A stretch of DNA of 30,755 nucleotides from contig CAZXOC010000058.1 of assembly GCA_964642165.1 (NCBI GenBank), positions 1 through 30,755 of the forward strand, read 5' to 3'. Every line of letters starts with the position of its first letter. Position 1 is the stretch's first letter. The position numbers and the translations under genes are program-made. This document shows, piece by piece, positions 24,425 to 30,755 of the stretch. The notes under the pieces were generated by a model that saw only the letters and a program-made list of their open reading frames with translations, was not told the DNA's origin and made no database searches. The DNA comes from CAYRVX01 sp964642165 (GTDB lineage: Bacteria > Planctomycetota > Phycisphaerae > SM23-33).

Positions 24425-24433
24425 GGTGGACAA
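24425..24433 (-). other. DnaA-box-like 9-mer
   Basis: Plus-strand GGTGGACAA is one base from TGTGGACAA, the GC-rich form of the DnaA box. A single site of this kind may occur by chance. Confidence 0.25.
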
Positions 24434-24537
24434 GCTGTTGGCATCGCCACCTGGCGGGATCGAAGAAGGGCCGGAGGGACAGTCCCGCATGGGCAGGGAA
24501 GGCTGGGGACGCGGGAGCAACGGGCAAGGCGAGGCGG

Positions 24538-24546
24538 CTATCAACA
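24538..24546 (+). other. DnaA-box-like 9-mer (weak)
   Basis: CTATCAACA matches TTATCCACA at 7 of 9 positions. It lies 58 bp downstream of the dnaA stop. Confidence 0.2.
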
Positions 24547-24603
24547 GATTTGCAGGAGTTCTCCCCGGCGAGGGAGGAGTTGGCGCGGGCGAGGCGGGGG
24601 AGG

Positions 24604-25947
24604 CTAGGCGTTGGCCTGGATGTGGTGGGTGAGGCGGTCGAGCATGGCCTGGATGTGGACGTCCTCGTGACGAAGGTGGCGAATGGTGCGGGCGGCGTGG
24701 AGGACGGTGGTGTGGTCGCGCCCGCCGAAGTACCCGCCAATCTCCTCCAAGCTGTGGGGCGTCAACTGGCGGGCAAGGAACATGCAGACCTGGCGGGGAA
24801 AGGCAATGGAGCGGGTACGTTTCTTGGACTGGAGGTCAGCGAGGCGCACGCCGAAGTGGGAGGTGACAGCCTTGAGGATATCCTCGATCGTGATCTGGCG
24901 GGAAGCAGGGCTTGGCTCATCGCCGATTGCTTGCTGGGCGAGGGGAAGGTCAATTGGGTGGACGTTGACCTTAGCAAGCATCTGTACCTTGGCGATCGCG
25001 CCCTCGAGCTCGCGGGTGTTGGAATCGATGGTGCCGGCGAGGTAGCAGATCACATCCTCAGGAAGGTCAATGCCTTGGAACATCGCCTTCCTGCGGACGA
25101 TGGCGACACGGGTCTCGTAGCAGGGCTGGCCGATCCTGGCGACGAGGCCCGAGTTGAACCGGCTGACCAAGCGTTCCTCCAGGGTAGGGATGTCGGTCGG
25201 ACTGCGGTCGGACGACAGGACGATCTGCTTGCGGGCCTGGTAGAGGGTGTTGAACGTGTGGAAAAACTCCTCCTGGGTCTGTTCGTGCCCGGCGAGGAAC
25301 TGGATGTCGTCAATGGCGAGGACGTCGGTGTGGCGGTAGCGGTAGCGGAAGTCGCGAAGCTCGCCGCGGGCGACGCCGTCGATGAACTGGTTGACGAAGG
25401 TCTCGCAGGTCAGGAGAGAGATCCTTGCATCCGGCTTGTGCCGGCGGATCTTACTGCAGGTGGAGTGGAGCAGGTGGGTCTTCCCAAGGCCGACGCTGCC
25501 GTGGAGGAAAAGTGGGTTGTAGCTCCGACCCGGGCCCTCGCTGACGGCTTGGCAGGCCGCGTACGCAAGCCGGTTGCAGGGGCCGGAGACAAAGGTGTCG
25601 AAGGTGTAGTCTTCGCAGAGCAGGTGCGCGTCGTTCGGCGAGTCGGAGGCGGCGAGGCTCGCAGGCGACCCGCTGGGCTCGTCGGACGGTCGGGCAGCCT
25701 CGGCGGCCGTGAGGAAGCAAACGCCGACGAGCCGGCCGGTGGCGCGCTGGGCGGCCTCGGTGAACAGCCGCAGCGCGTGTCGTCGGCAGTATTCCTGTTC
25801 GGCGGGCCCGGGGACCTGGATCTCCAGCAGGCCGTGCTCCAGCGAGATCGGCTCCAGCTTCGTGAACCAGGAGCGGATGACGTGACCGCCGGCGTGGATA
25901 ACCTGTTGGATGATGTGTTGCCACAACGACGGCTCAACCGGCGTCAT
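24604..25947 (-). CDS. dnaA: Chromosomal replication initiator protein DnaA
   Basis: 447 residues, typical length. The ATG at 25947 has GAGGA upstream and begins MTPVEPSLWQHIIQQV; longer in-frame starts would add only low-quality sequence. Domain I is about 1-75, a variable linker about 80-110, then the AAA+ domain with YTFDTFVSGPCNRLAYAA, Walker A GSVGLGKTHLL (150-160), Walker B VLAIDDIQFLAG (209-220) and EEFFHTFNTLY. Domain IV ends with the DnaA-box reading helix GGRDHTTVLHA (about 408-418). It binds DnaA boxes and opens oriC with ATP. The usual neighbours dnaN, recF and gyrB are absent, and the gene stands alone between unrelated genes. Its promoter and palindromic leader are described separately. 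Confidence 0.97.
   Translation of the reverse strand: MTPVEPSLWQHIIQQVIHAGGHVIRSWFTKLEPISLEHGLLEIQVPGPAEQEYCRRHALRLFTEAAQRATGRLVGVCFLTAAEAARPSDEPSGSPASLAASDSPNDAHLLCEDYTFDTFVSGPCNRLAYAACQAVSEGPGRSYNPLFLHGSVGLGKTHLLHSTCSKIRRHKPDARISLLTCETFVNQFIDGVARGELRDFRYRYRHTDVLAIDDIQFLAGHEQTQEEFFHTFNTLYQARKQIVLSSDRSPTDIPTLEERLVSRFNSGLVARIGQPCYETRVAIVRRKAMFQGIDLPEDVICYLAGTIDSNTRELEGAIAKVQMLAKVNVHPIDLPLAQQAIGDEPSPASRQITIEDILKAVTSHFGVRLADLQSKKRTRSIAFPRQVCMFLARQLTPHSLEEIGGYFGGRDHTTVLHAARTIRHLRHEDVHIQAMLDRLTHHIQANA
25893..25901 (-). other. DnaA-box-like 9-mer inside dnaA
   Basis: Plus-strand CGTGGATAA is one base from the consensus TGTGGATAA. It lies in the first codons of dnaA, where a bound DnaA could repress its own expression. 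This is inferred from position only. Confidence 0.3.
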
Positions 25948-25963
25948 TCCTCGCGTCCTCAGA

Positions 25964-25986
25964 TGCGCACAGTGCGCACAGCGCAC
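25964..25986. repeat. Two overlapping palindromes in the dnaA leader
   Basis: TGCGCAC-A-GTGCGCA (25964-25978) and GTGCGC-ACA-GCGCAC (25972-25986) overlap and share GTGCGCA. Both are perfect inverted repeats. They end 17 nt upstream of the dnaA start codon, within the predicted mRNA leader, and could be an operator or alternative RNA hairpins covering the ribosome binding site region. Confidence 0.6.
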
Positions 25987-26093
25987 TTCCCGACAGGAAT
26001 CCTGGAACTTCGGAGATGTGGCCGGGACGCCGGTGCCGTCCGTGGCCAGATTTGGGAACATCCCTGGGACGACCACATGCTCACCGCAACGGG

Positions 26094-26122
26094 ACTCTAC
26101 CAGCCAACCAGGCAGAAGTCAA
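26094..26122 (-). promoter_or_regulatory. Sigma-70-type promoter for dnaA
   Basis: On the minus strand TTGACT (26122-26117), 17-bp spacer, TAGAGT (26099-26094). Expected leader is about 140 nt and includes the overlapping palindromes at 25964-25986. Confidence 0.6.
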
Positions 26123-26191
26123 AACCAAAAAACGCGCCGTGGCCTCCGCTACGTGCGATGGCACGGGACGCGAGCCCCGCGACGGCCGGGC

Positions 26192-27982
26192 CTATCGCGC
26201 GCCCAGCCGGACTCCGGGAACCTCGCCCTGTGGGTAGCACTTCATCCGGAGGGCCTGGCTGTCGGCGGGCAGGCGGAGGTCGCCGGCGGCGAAGTCGGCG
26301 AACCCCGGGCGCTCAACGACGCTGCCGGTCTCGAGCCCCAACTCCTTGCGGGCCCGGGCAAGGTCCCTGTCCTTTCGGTGCTTGCGCCACGGGCAGCCCC
26401 ATTGGTACAGGCCCTGGGGGGTCTCGGCGAAATAGACGTTGCTCTCAAAGCGGATTCTCAGGTCCTCCAGGGACGTGCCCATTGGCTGGCCCTTGGCCTT
26501 GTACTCGGCTGCAAGCTGGCCGGCGGTCTTGCCGCGAGGCAGCTCCCAGCCGCTTTGCATGGCCCGCGGCCAGTGCCTCCCGTCGAGCACGTCGAACCAC
26601 CCGCCGACCTGCACGTCGCGGTTAAGGGCGATCAGGTTGTGGCGGATCGTCTGGTCGTGGTTCCAGACGGCGTGGCTTTTGCGCCCCTCGCCGTCGGCGA
26701 TCCGCGGCGTGCCGCGGAGCTGCTCGCGGAACTGGAAGCCCTCCTTGTTGCCGATCATCAGGTTCCGCTCGATCCGGCAGCCGGGCGAGCTGGAGATCGA
26801 GATCGCCCCGTCGGCGCCCCACGCGCCGGTCGAGCCGCCGAAGCCGTTGCCGATGATCACGTTGTCGTGCGCCCACAGGCCGTACGAGATCTCGTAGAAG
26901 ATCCCCGCGTTGTCGTTGTGGGCGATGTGGCAGTTGCGGACCTCGCCGTCCTCGTTGCCGATGTCGAACCAGATGCCGTGCCCGGCGTTCTGGGTGAAGG
27001 TGCTCTTGTCAATTGCCACGCCGCGGCAGAGGACGATCTTGTTGGCCCCCGCCTCCCAGCCGCGATTCCACCCCTTCGTGCTGTTGTGCCGCACGAGGCA
27101 CCGCGTCATCGTCAGCTCGTGCGCGCGGCAGGCGCCGAAGCCCATCTGCCCGTTGTGCTGGAAGATGCAGCGGCGGACGAGGATCCCGTGGGCGGCGCGC
27201 TTCCCGCCGAACTGCGCGCCGATGCTGTTGGCCCGCTCGAAGACGCAGTCCTCCAGCCGGTTGTGGTGCCCGCGGACCTGCACGGCGCCCTTCTGCGCGG
27301 CGTTGGCGCAGTAGCGGAAGCGCAGGCCCTTCAGGTGGACCCAGGCACCCTCGTTGATCCAGATGACCGGCCGCACGGATGCCTCGACGCCCACGCGGCC
27401 GTCGGTCAGGTCGCGGTTGTCCCGGCTCCAGGCGTAGAGCTTCTTGCCGGCCAGGTCCACGTGGAACGTCCCTCGGCTGAGCCGCTCGCGACGCAGGACC
27501 TGCTTGAGCAGGTAGCCGTGGACAATGACCTGCTCGGCCCGCCCGATCATGCGGTGGAAGTCGTCGTCGGGGTGCGCGTGGCTCTTGTTGTGCGTGATGA
27601 AGCGATGCGGCCAGCGCGTGGCGAAGACGTTGCCCTCGGAGCCCTCGACCTTCCGCCAGTCGGTGATCCGGTCGGCGCCGGTGACGACGACGCGCTCGCC
27701 ATCGGCGGCGCGGAAGACGATGGGCGCCTCGGCGTTCCCATTGGCCTTGACCGTGACGGCCTCGCGGTACACGCCCGCGCGGATCGTCACCGTGTCGCCG
27801 GCCTGGACGACCCTCGCCGCCGCGCCGATGGTCTTCAGCGGCTTGGCGGCCGTGCCGGGGTTTTCGTCGTTCGCGGCGGGATGGCGCTGGCTTACGACAT
27901 ACGTCCCGGCCACCGCCGGCGCGTGCGCGAACGCCGACAGCACCATGACCGCGCCGCCGATGCGTTGAGCGAGGCCGTTCAT
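26192..27982 (-). CDS. Secreted right-handed beta-helix protein, possible polysaccharide lyase or epimerase
   Basis: 596 residues. AGGAG lies 6 nt before the ATG at 27982. Sec signal MNGLAQRIGGAVMVLSAFAHAPAVAG, then the typical opening of secreted beta-helix proteins: NPGTAAKPLKTIGAAARVVQAGDTVTIRAGVYREAV (about 41-76). From about 240 to 450 there is a parallel beta-helix with repeated Asn and Asp turns: NRLEDCVFERANSIG, RRCIFQHNGQMGFG, TRCLVRHNSTKG, VRNCHIAHNDNAGIFYE and AHDNVIIGNGFGG. This fold covers pectate and alginate lyases, mannuronan epimerases and similar enzymes. No family-specific catalytic set is clear to me. The C-terminus lacks an anchor. It is divergent from the Tat-exported oxidoreductase at 28311. 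Confidence 0.85.
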   Translation of the reverse strand: MNGLAQRIGGAVMVLSAFAHAPAVAGTYVVSQRHPAANDENPGTAAKPLKTIGAAARVVQAGDTVTIRAGVYREAVTVKANGNAEAPIVFRAADGERVVVTGADRITDWRKVEGSEGNVFATRWPHRFITHNKSHAHPDDDFHRMIGRAEQVIVHGYLLKQVLRRERLSRGTFHVDLAGKKLYAWSRDNRDLTDGRVGVEASVRPVIWINEGAWVHLKGLRFRYCANAAQKGAVQVRGHHNRLEDCVFERANSIGAQFGGKRAAHGILVRRCIFQHNGQMGFGACRAHELTMTRCLVRHNSTKGWNRGWEAGANKIVLCRGVAIDKSTFTQNAGHGIWFDIGNEDGEVRNCHIAHNDNAGIFYEISYGLWAHDNVIIGNGFGGSTGAWGADGAISISSSPGCRIERNLMIGNKEGFQFREQLRGTPRIADGEGRKSHAVWNHDQTIRHNLIALNRDVQVGGWFDVLDGRHWPRAMQSGWELPRGKTAGQLAAEYKAKGQPMGTSLEDLRIRFESNVYFAETPQGLYQWGCPWRKHRKDRDLARARKELGLETGSVVERPGFADFAAGDLRLPADSQALRMKCYPQGEVPGVRLGAR

Positions 27983-28097
27983 CGCCGTCTCCTGATGTCC
28001 CCCGTGCCCATGGGACAGCGCGGGGCGAGCCCCCCCCCGCTACCCTACCAGACGCCGCCGTCCGCAGCCTCTCTTCCTGGGAACGGATCCTGCCGCG

Positions 28098-28126
28098 ATT
28101 GTACGTTCCCGTTCGGCGGAAGCGAA
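28098..28126 (-). promoter_or_regulatory. Promoter for the beta-helix gene
   Basis: On the minus strand TTCGCT (28126-28121), 17-bp spacer, TACAAT (28103-28098). The -10 is good and the -35 moderate. The predicted leader is about 110 nt. Confidence 0.45.
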
Positions 28127-28234
28127 CGGCGAGATCGGTGACGCTGCTGTCCCTGGCGGTCTTCGTGGGGGCGGGTCCGTCGCCGCCTGAACCGCGCGCC
28201 GCCGGCGCCGCAGGCCGCCGCGCCCCCGACACCG

Positions 28235-28263
28235 TTGTCTCCGGAGTCCCCGGTGCGTATGCT
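28235..28263 (+). promoter_or_regulatory. Sigma-70-type promoter for the Tat-exported Gfo/Idh/MocA gene
   Basis: TTGTCT, 17-bp spacer, TATGCT, with the -10 ending 47 nt before the ATG at 28311. The leader of about 40 nt contains AAGGAG. Confidence 0.6.
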
Positions 28264-28310
28264 CGCCCACGTGCACGGCCACGACGCGAGCCGGGAAAGG
28301 AGCACCACCG

Positions 28311-29591
28311 ATGTCGAAGATGACACGCCGGGGGTTTCTGAAAGGCGCCACGGCGGCGGGGGCGATCGCCGTCGCCGCGCCGCGGGTGGTCTCGGGCGAA
28401 GCCAACGCCGGGGACGACACGCTGAACGTCGGCATCCTGGGCGCGGGCGACCACGGGCGCGACCTGCTGCTGCACTGCATGAAGCTGCCCGGCCTGCGGT
28501 TCCGGGCGGTCTGCGACGTGTGGGACTTCAACCGCACCTACGCCCTGCGCATCCTGGGGAAGTACAAGCACCAGCCCAACGGCTACGTCGACTACCGCCA
28601 GATGGTCGCCAAGGAGAAGGACCTCGACGCCGTGATCATCGCCACGCCGGACGGCTTCCACGCCGCCCAGACGATCGCCTGCCTGAAGGCCGGCGTGAAC
28701 GTCTACTGCGAGAAGGAGATGGCCATCACCGTCGCGGACTGCCGGCGGATGGTGCGGACGGCCCGCGAGACCGGCAAGCTTCTCCAGGTCGGCCGCCAAC
28801 ACCGCAGCAACGCGCGGTACCACCGCGCGCTGAGCCTGATCGACGAGAAGAAGGCTCTCGGGCGCATCACGCACGTGGCGGGACACTGGCGCGGGCACAA
28901 GCGAGAGACGATCCCCTGGCCCAAGAAGCACGCCGTCGACAAGGCGCGCCTGGGCGAGTACGGCTTCGAGTCGATGGAGCAGTTTCGCAACTGGCGGTGG
29001 TTCGAGAAGTTCTCCGCCGGCCCGATCGCCAGCCTCGGCTCGCACCAGATCGACGTGTTCAACTGGTTCCTGCACGCGCGGCCGAAGGCGGTCTACGCCA
29101 GCGGCGGGTTGGACTGCTACCGGATCTACGAGCACTACGACAACGTGAGCTGCATCTTCGAGTGGGACTACCGCCTCGACGGCCGCACCACGACGGTCCG
29201 CGGCAACTACGAGATCCTCAACACGACCGAGCTGGGCGGCTTCGTCGAGAAGTTCACGGGGACGGCGGGCGAGCTGGCCATCTCGGAGATCGCCACGCGC
29301 GGGCACGTTCTGCGCGAAGCGCGCGCCCCGGTCGCCGACTGGGAGAAGGACCTGGAGCCACTTCCCGCCGGGCGCCACGGAGCCCGGGCCTACGGGCCCA
29401 TCCCGCTGACCGACCCGAAGAGGGTCTACTGGCACCACCTGAAGAACTTCTTCGACGCCGTCCGCGGCAAGGGCAAGCTGGCCTGCCCGCCGGAGATCGG
29501 CTTCGAGGCGGCCCTGTCGTCCCTCCGCGTCAACGAGTCCATGAAGGCGGGCCAGCGCCTGGCGTTCCGGCCGGAGGAGTTCAAGGTCTGA
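28311..29591 (+). CDS. Tat-exported Gfo/Idh/MocA-family oxidoreductase
   Basis: 426 residues; AAGGAG lies 9 nt before the ATG. The N-terminus MSKMTRRGFLKGATAAGAIAVAAP is a twin-arginine signal, so the protein is folded with its cofactor and then exported. Rossmann motif LNVGILGAGDHGRDLL (about 38-53), AVCDVWDFNR, DAVIIATPDGFHAAQ, and VYCEKEMAITVADC at the usual EKP position. The C-terminal sheet domain has ASLGSHQIDVFNWFL with the expected His-Asp. Related exported enzymes keep NAD(P) bound and act on glycosides, sometimes in 3-keto-sugar chemistry, and this would pair well with the DUF1080 protein at 11459 (inference). The gene is followed 148 bp later by a PmoA-like gene on the same strand. 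Confidence 0.93.
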   Translation: MSKMTRRGFLKGATAAGAIAVAAPRVVSGEANAGDDTLNVGILGAGDHGRDLLLHCMKLPGLRFRAVCDVWDFNRTYALRILGKYKHQPNGYVDYRQMVAKEKDLDAVIIATPDGFHAAQTIACLKAGVNVYCEKEMAITVADCRRMVRTARETGKLLQVGRQHRSNARYHRALSLIDEKKALGRITHVAGHWRGHKRETIPWPKKHAVDKARLGEYGFESMEQFRNWRWFEKFSAGPIASLGSHQIDVFNWFLHARPKAVYASGGLDCYRIYEHYDNVSCIFEWDYRLDGRTTTVRGNYEILNTTELGGFVEKFTGTAGELAISEIATRGHVLREARAPVADWEKDLEPLPAGRHGARAYGPIPLTDPKRVYWHHLKNFFDAVRGKGKLACPPEIGFEAALSSLRVNESMKAGQRLAFRPEEFKV

Positions 29592-29739
29592 CCAGCCAAC
29601 CTGCCCGAAGGAAGGAAACCCGATTCGCCGGGCGTGGGTTGCAGTAAGAGGAGCCCGCGTTGTGGAGGCTGCCGGCCGAACCGGTCGGCGGCGCGCGTAC
29701 TCCGAAAGCTGTCCTTGTCAGAGGCGAAGGAACTCAAGC

Positions 29740-30755
29740 ATGCGGAACATGACGATGGTTGCAGCGGCCCTTGCCGCCGGGTTGACGGTTGTCTGCGGCG
29801 CCGATGCCGCGGAGATGCGCCTGGTCGTGACCCCGACCGCGGCGGGAAGCGACGTGCCCGTCTGTGTGGAGGTCTCCCTGCCCCCCGGGCTGGGCGCGGC
29901 GAACCAGATTGCCGTCGCGATGACGTCCCCTGGCGGGGCGGCGGTGCCGGGCCAGGTCGTCAAGATCGGCGACGGGCCGGCGAGGCTGGCGTGGATCATC
30001 CCGTCGGTCCAGGCGGGTCGGAAGCAGACGTGGACGGCCTCGCTGACCCGGGGCGCCCCGGCCGGGAAGAACGTGTTCTCCTGGAAGGACGAGAAGGGCA
30101 AGCACCTGGACCTGCTGCTCGCGGGCAAGTGCGTCACGCGCTACATGTACGAGGTGGACACCTCGGACAAGGCAAAGCTCTTCGACACGGCGAAGGTATA
30201 CACGCACGTCCTCAACGCCGACGGCAGCGACACGATCACGAAGGGCCCCGGCGGCAAGTACCCCCACCATCGCGGCATCTTCCTGGGCTACAACCACACC
30301 GCCTACGACGACGGCAAGCGGGGCGACTGGTGGCACGTGCGAAGGGTCACCCAGCGCCACCGGAAGTTCGTGGACCTGACGGCCGGACCGGTGCTCGCCA
30401 GCAGCACGATGCTGATCCACTGGAACGACCCCGCCGGCAAGCCCGTCGTCATCGAGGAGCGCCAGCAGATCGTCTTCCGCCAGCCCGCCTCCACGCTCCT
30501 GCTGCTGGAGTTTCGCTCGAAGCTGACGGCCGCTCGAAGCGACGTCGAGTTGAACGGCGACCCCGAGCACGCCGGCATGCAGTTCCGCCCCCACGACGGG
30601 GTGGCCAAGAACAAGTCCGCCAAGTACTTCTTCCCTGACGAGAAGGTCACCGCCGGCAACGTCAAGAACGAGCGCGACCTGCCCTGGGCCGCTCTCGTCT
30701 ACGAGCTCAAGGGTGCTACGTACACCGTCCAGCACGTGAACCACCCGGACAACCC
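29740..30755 (+). CDS. PmoA-like (DUF6807) secreted protein, partial
   Basis: 338 codons are visible and the gene runs off the right edge without a stop. AAGG is 9 nt before the ATG. The signal is MRNMTMVAAALAAGLTVVCGADA. A first beta-sandwich-like part (about 25-130) is followed by the DUF6807 domain: VTRYMYEVDTSD, PGGKYPHHRGIFLGYNH (about 168-184), WWHVRRVTQRHRKF, EERQQIVFRQP and MQFRPHDGVAKN. The family is called methane monooxygenase PmoA-like by annotation pipelines, but it is soluble, has nothing to do with particulate methane oxidation, and its function is unknown. It is frequent in planctomycete carbohydrate loci near Gfo/Idh/MocA genes, as here. The 148-bp gap upstream has a small hairpin (near 29669-29690) and no convincing promoter. 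Confidence 0.88.
   Translation, partial: MRNMTMVAAALAAGLTVVCGADAAEMRLVVTPTAAGSDVPVCVEVSLPPGLGAANQIAVAMTSPGGAAVPGQVVKIGDGPARLAWIIPSVQAGRKQTWTASLTRGAPAGKNVFSWKDEKGKHLDLLLAGKCVTRYMYEVDTSDKAKLFDTAKVYTHVLNADGSDTITKGPGGKYPHHRGIFLGYNHTAYDDGKRGDWWHVRRVTQRHRKFVDLTAGPVLASSTMLIHWNDPAGKPVVIEERQQIVFRQPASTLLLLEFRSKLTAARSDVELNGDPEHAGMQFRPHDGVAKNKSAKYFFPDEKVTAGNVKNERDLPWAALVYELKGATYTVQHVNHPDN

Larger units (their letters stand above)
24249..24603. other. 355-bp gene-free stretch between trmB and dnaA
   Basis: Lies between two convergent stops. The first 120 bp are less GC-rich than the surroundings and hold a TCTATAGA palindrome; GGGACAGTCCC follows at about 24478. Two DnaA-box-like 9-mers occur (see 24425 and 24538). 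Short open frames exist on both strands but have no start signals or recognisable protein. I see no tRNA fold and no clear terminator; CTCCCTCGCCGGGGAG after the dnaA stop is a weak hairpin candidate. Confidence 0.5.
27983..28310. other. 328-bp divergent intergenic region
   Basis: It holds a leftward promoter (28098-28126), a rightward promoter (28235-28263) and a run of nine C at 28030-28038 in the leader of the beta-helix gene. The 108 bp between the two -35 boxes are GC-rich with no clear operator. Confidence 0.6.

Noticed and set aside
24263..24544. Minus-strand 93-codon frame after dnaA, whose end (VKEGTSSIEELPGRV) faintly recalls the tail of secretion ATPases.
   Set aside because: Only the last 20 residues look protein-like, the rest is Pro/Ser-rich low-complexity sequence, and there is no start signal. 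Too little to call a gene or a remnant.
29669..29690. GC-rich hairpin upstream of the PmoA-like gene, considered as a terminator or riboswitch.
   Set aside because: The stem is about 7 bp with a wobble pair and there is no T-tract; it does not match any riboswitch pattern I know.

Overview
The window is very GC-rich, almost fully coding, and carries no tRNA, rRNA, IS element, CRISPR array or phage gene that I can recognise. The gene content suggests a heterotrophic, polysaccharide-degrading member of the Planctomycetota (perhaps Phycisphaerae-like) or a close PVC relative. Evidence for this is the mix of SUMF1/FGE-fold lipoproteins, tandem DUF1080, a PL26/YetA-like giant, a Tat-exported Gfo/Idh/MocA oxidoreductase, a PmoA-like (DUF6807) protein and PD40 beta-propellers. 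The lineage is inferred from gene families, not from a phylogenetic marker.

Layout. (1) 1-621, minus: the N-terminal part of an unrecognised secreted protein, running off the left edge. (2) 821-11336, plus: one tightly packed run of eight genes with 4-bp overlaps or gaps of 0-31 bp. Their order is PD40 propeller, SUMF1 lipoprotein, MBOAT acyltransferase, SGNH-type membrane protein, second PD40 propeller, two adjacent paralogous secreted proteins of unknown function, and second SUMF1 lipoprotein. Three protein types occur twice, so the run looks built by duplication around an MBOAT/SGNH acylation pair. (3) 11459-16550, plus: a two-domain DUF1080 protein and a 1223-residue PL26/YetA-like protein, separated by a long hairpin. 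(4) 16639-20176: aldose 1-epimerase (plus) facing an 816-residue GlmU-like nucleotidyltransferase fused to a galactokinase-family GHMP kinase (minus). (5) 20342-24248: Gfo/Idh/MocA dehydrogenase (plus), SurE and a xylose-isomerase-like TIM barrel (both minus), then TrmB (plus). (6) 24604-25947: dnaA (minus), with no dnaN, recF or gyrase gene beside it. (7) 26192-30755: a secreted beta-helix protein (minus), divergent from a Tat-exported Gfo/Idh/MocA protein and a PmoA-like protein that runs off the right edge.

How the genes may work together. Most products carry Sec, Tat or lipoprotein signals and belong to families that cut, bind, acylate or oxidise carbohydrates. The epimerase and the kinase/nucleotidyltransferase fusion together make a plausible salvage route from free sugar to sugar-1-phosphate to NDP-sugar. 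The fusion's sugar-binding motif departs from galactokinase, so its substrate may not be galactose. The strongest candidates for undescribed biology are this fusion and the 821-11336 block with its paired unknown proteins. Several intergenic regions carry recognisable sigma-70-type promoters, and trmB (perhaps surE too) appears to be transcribed without a leader.
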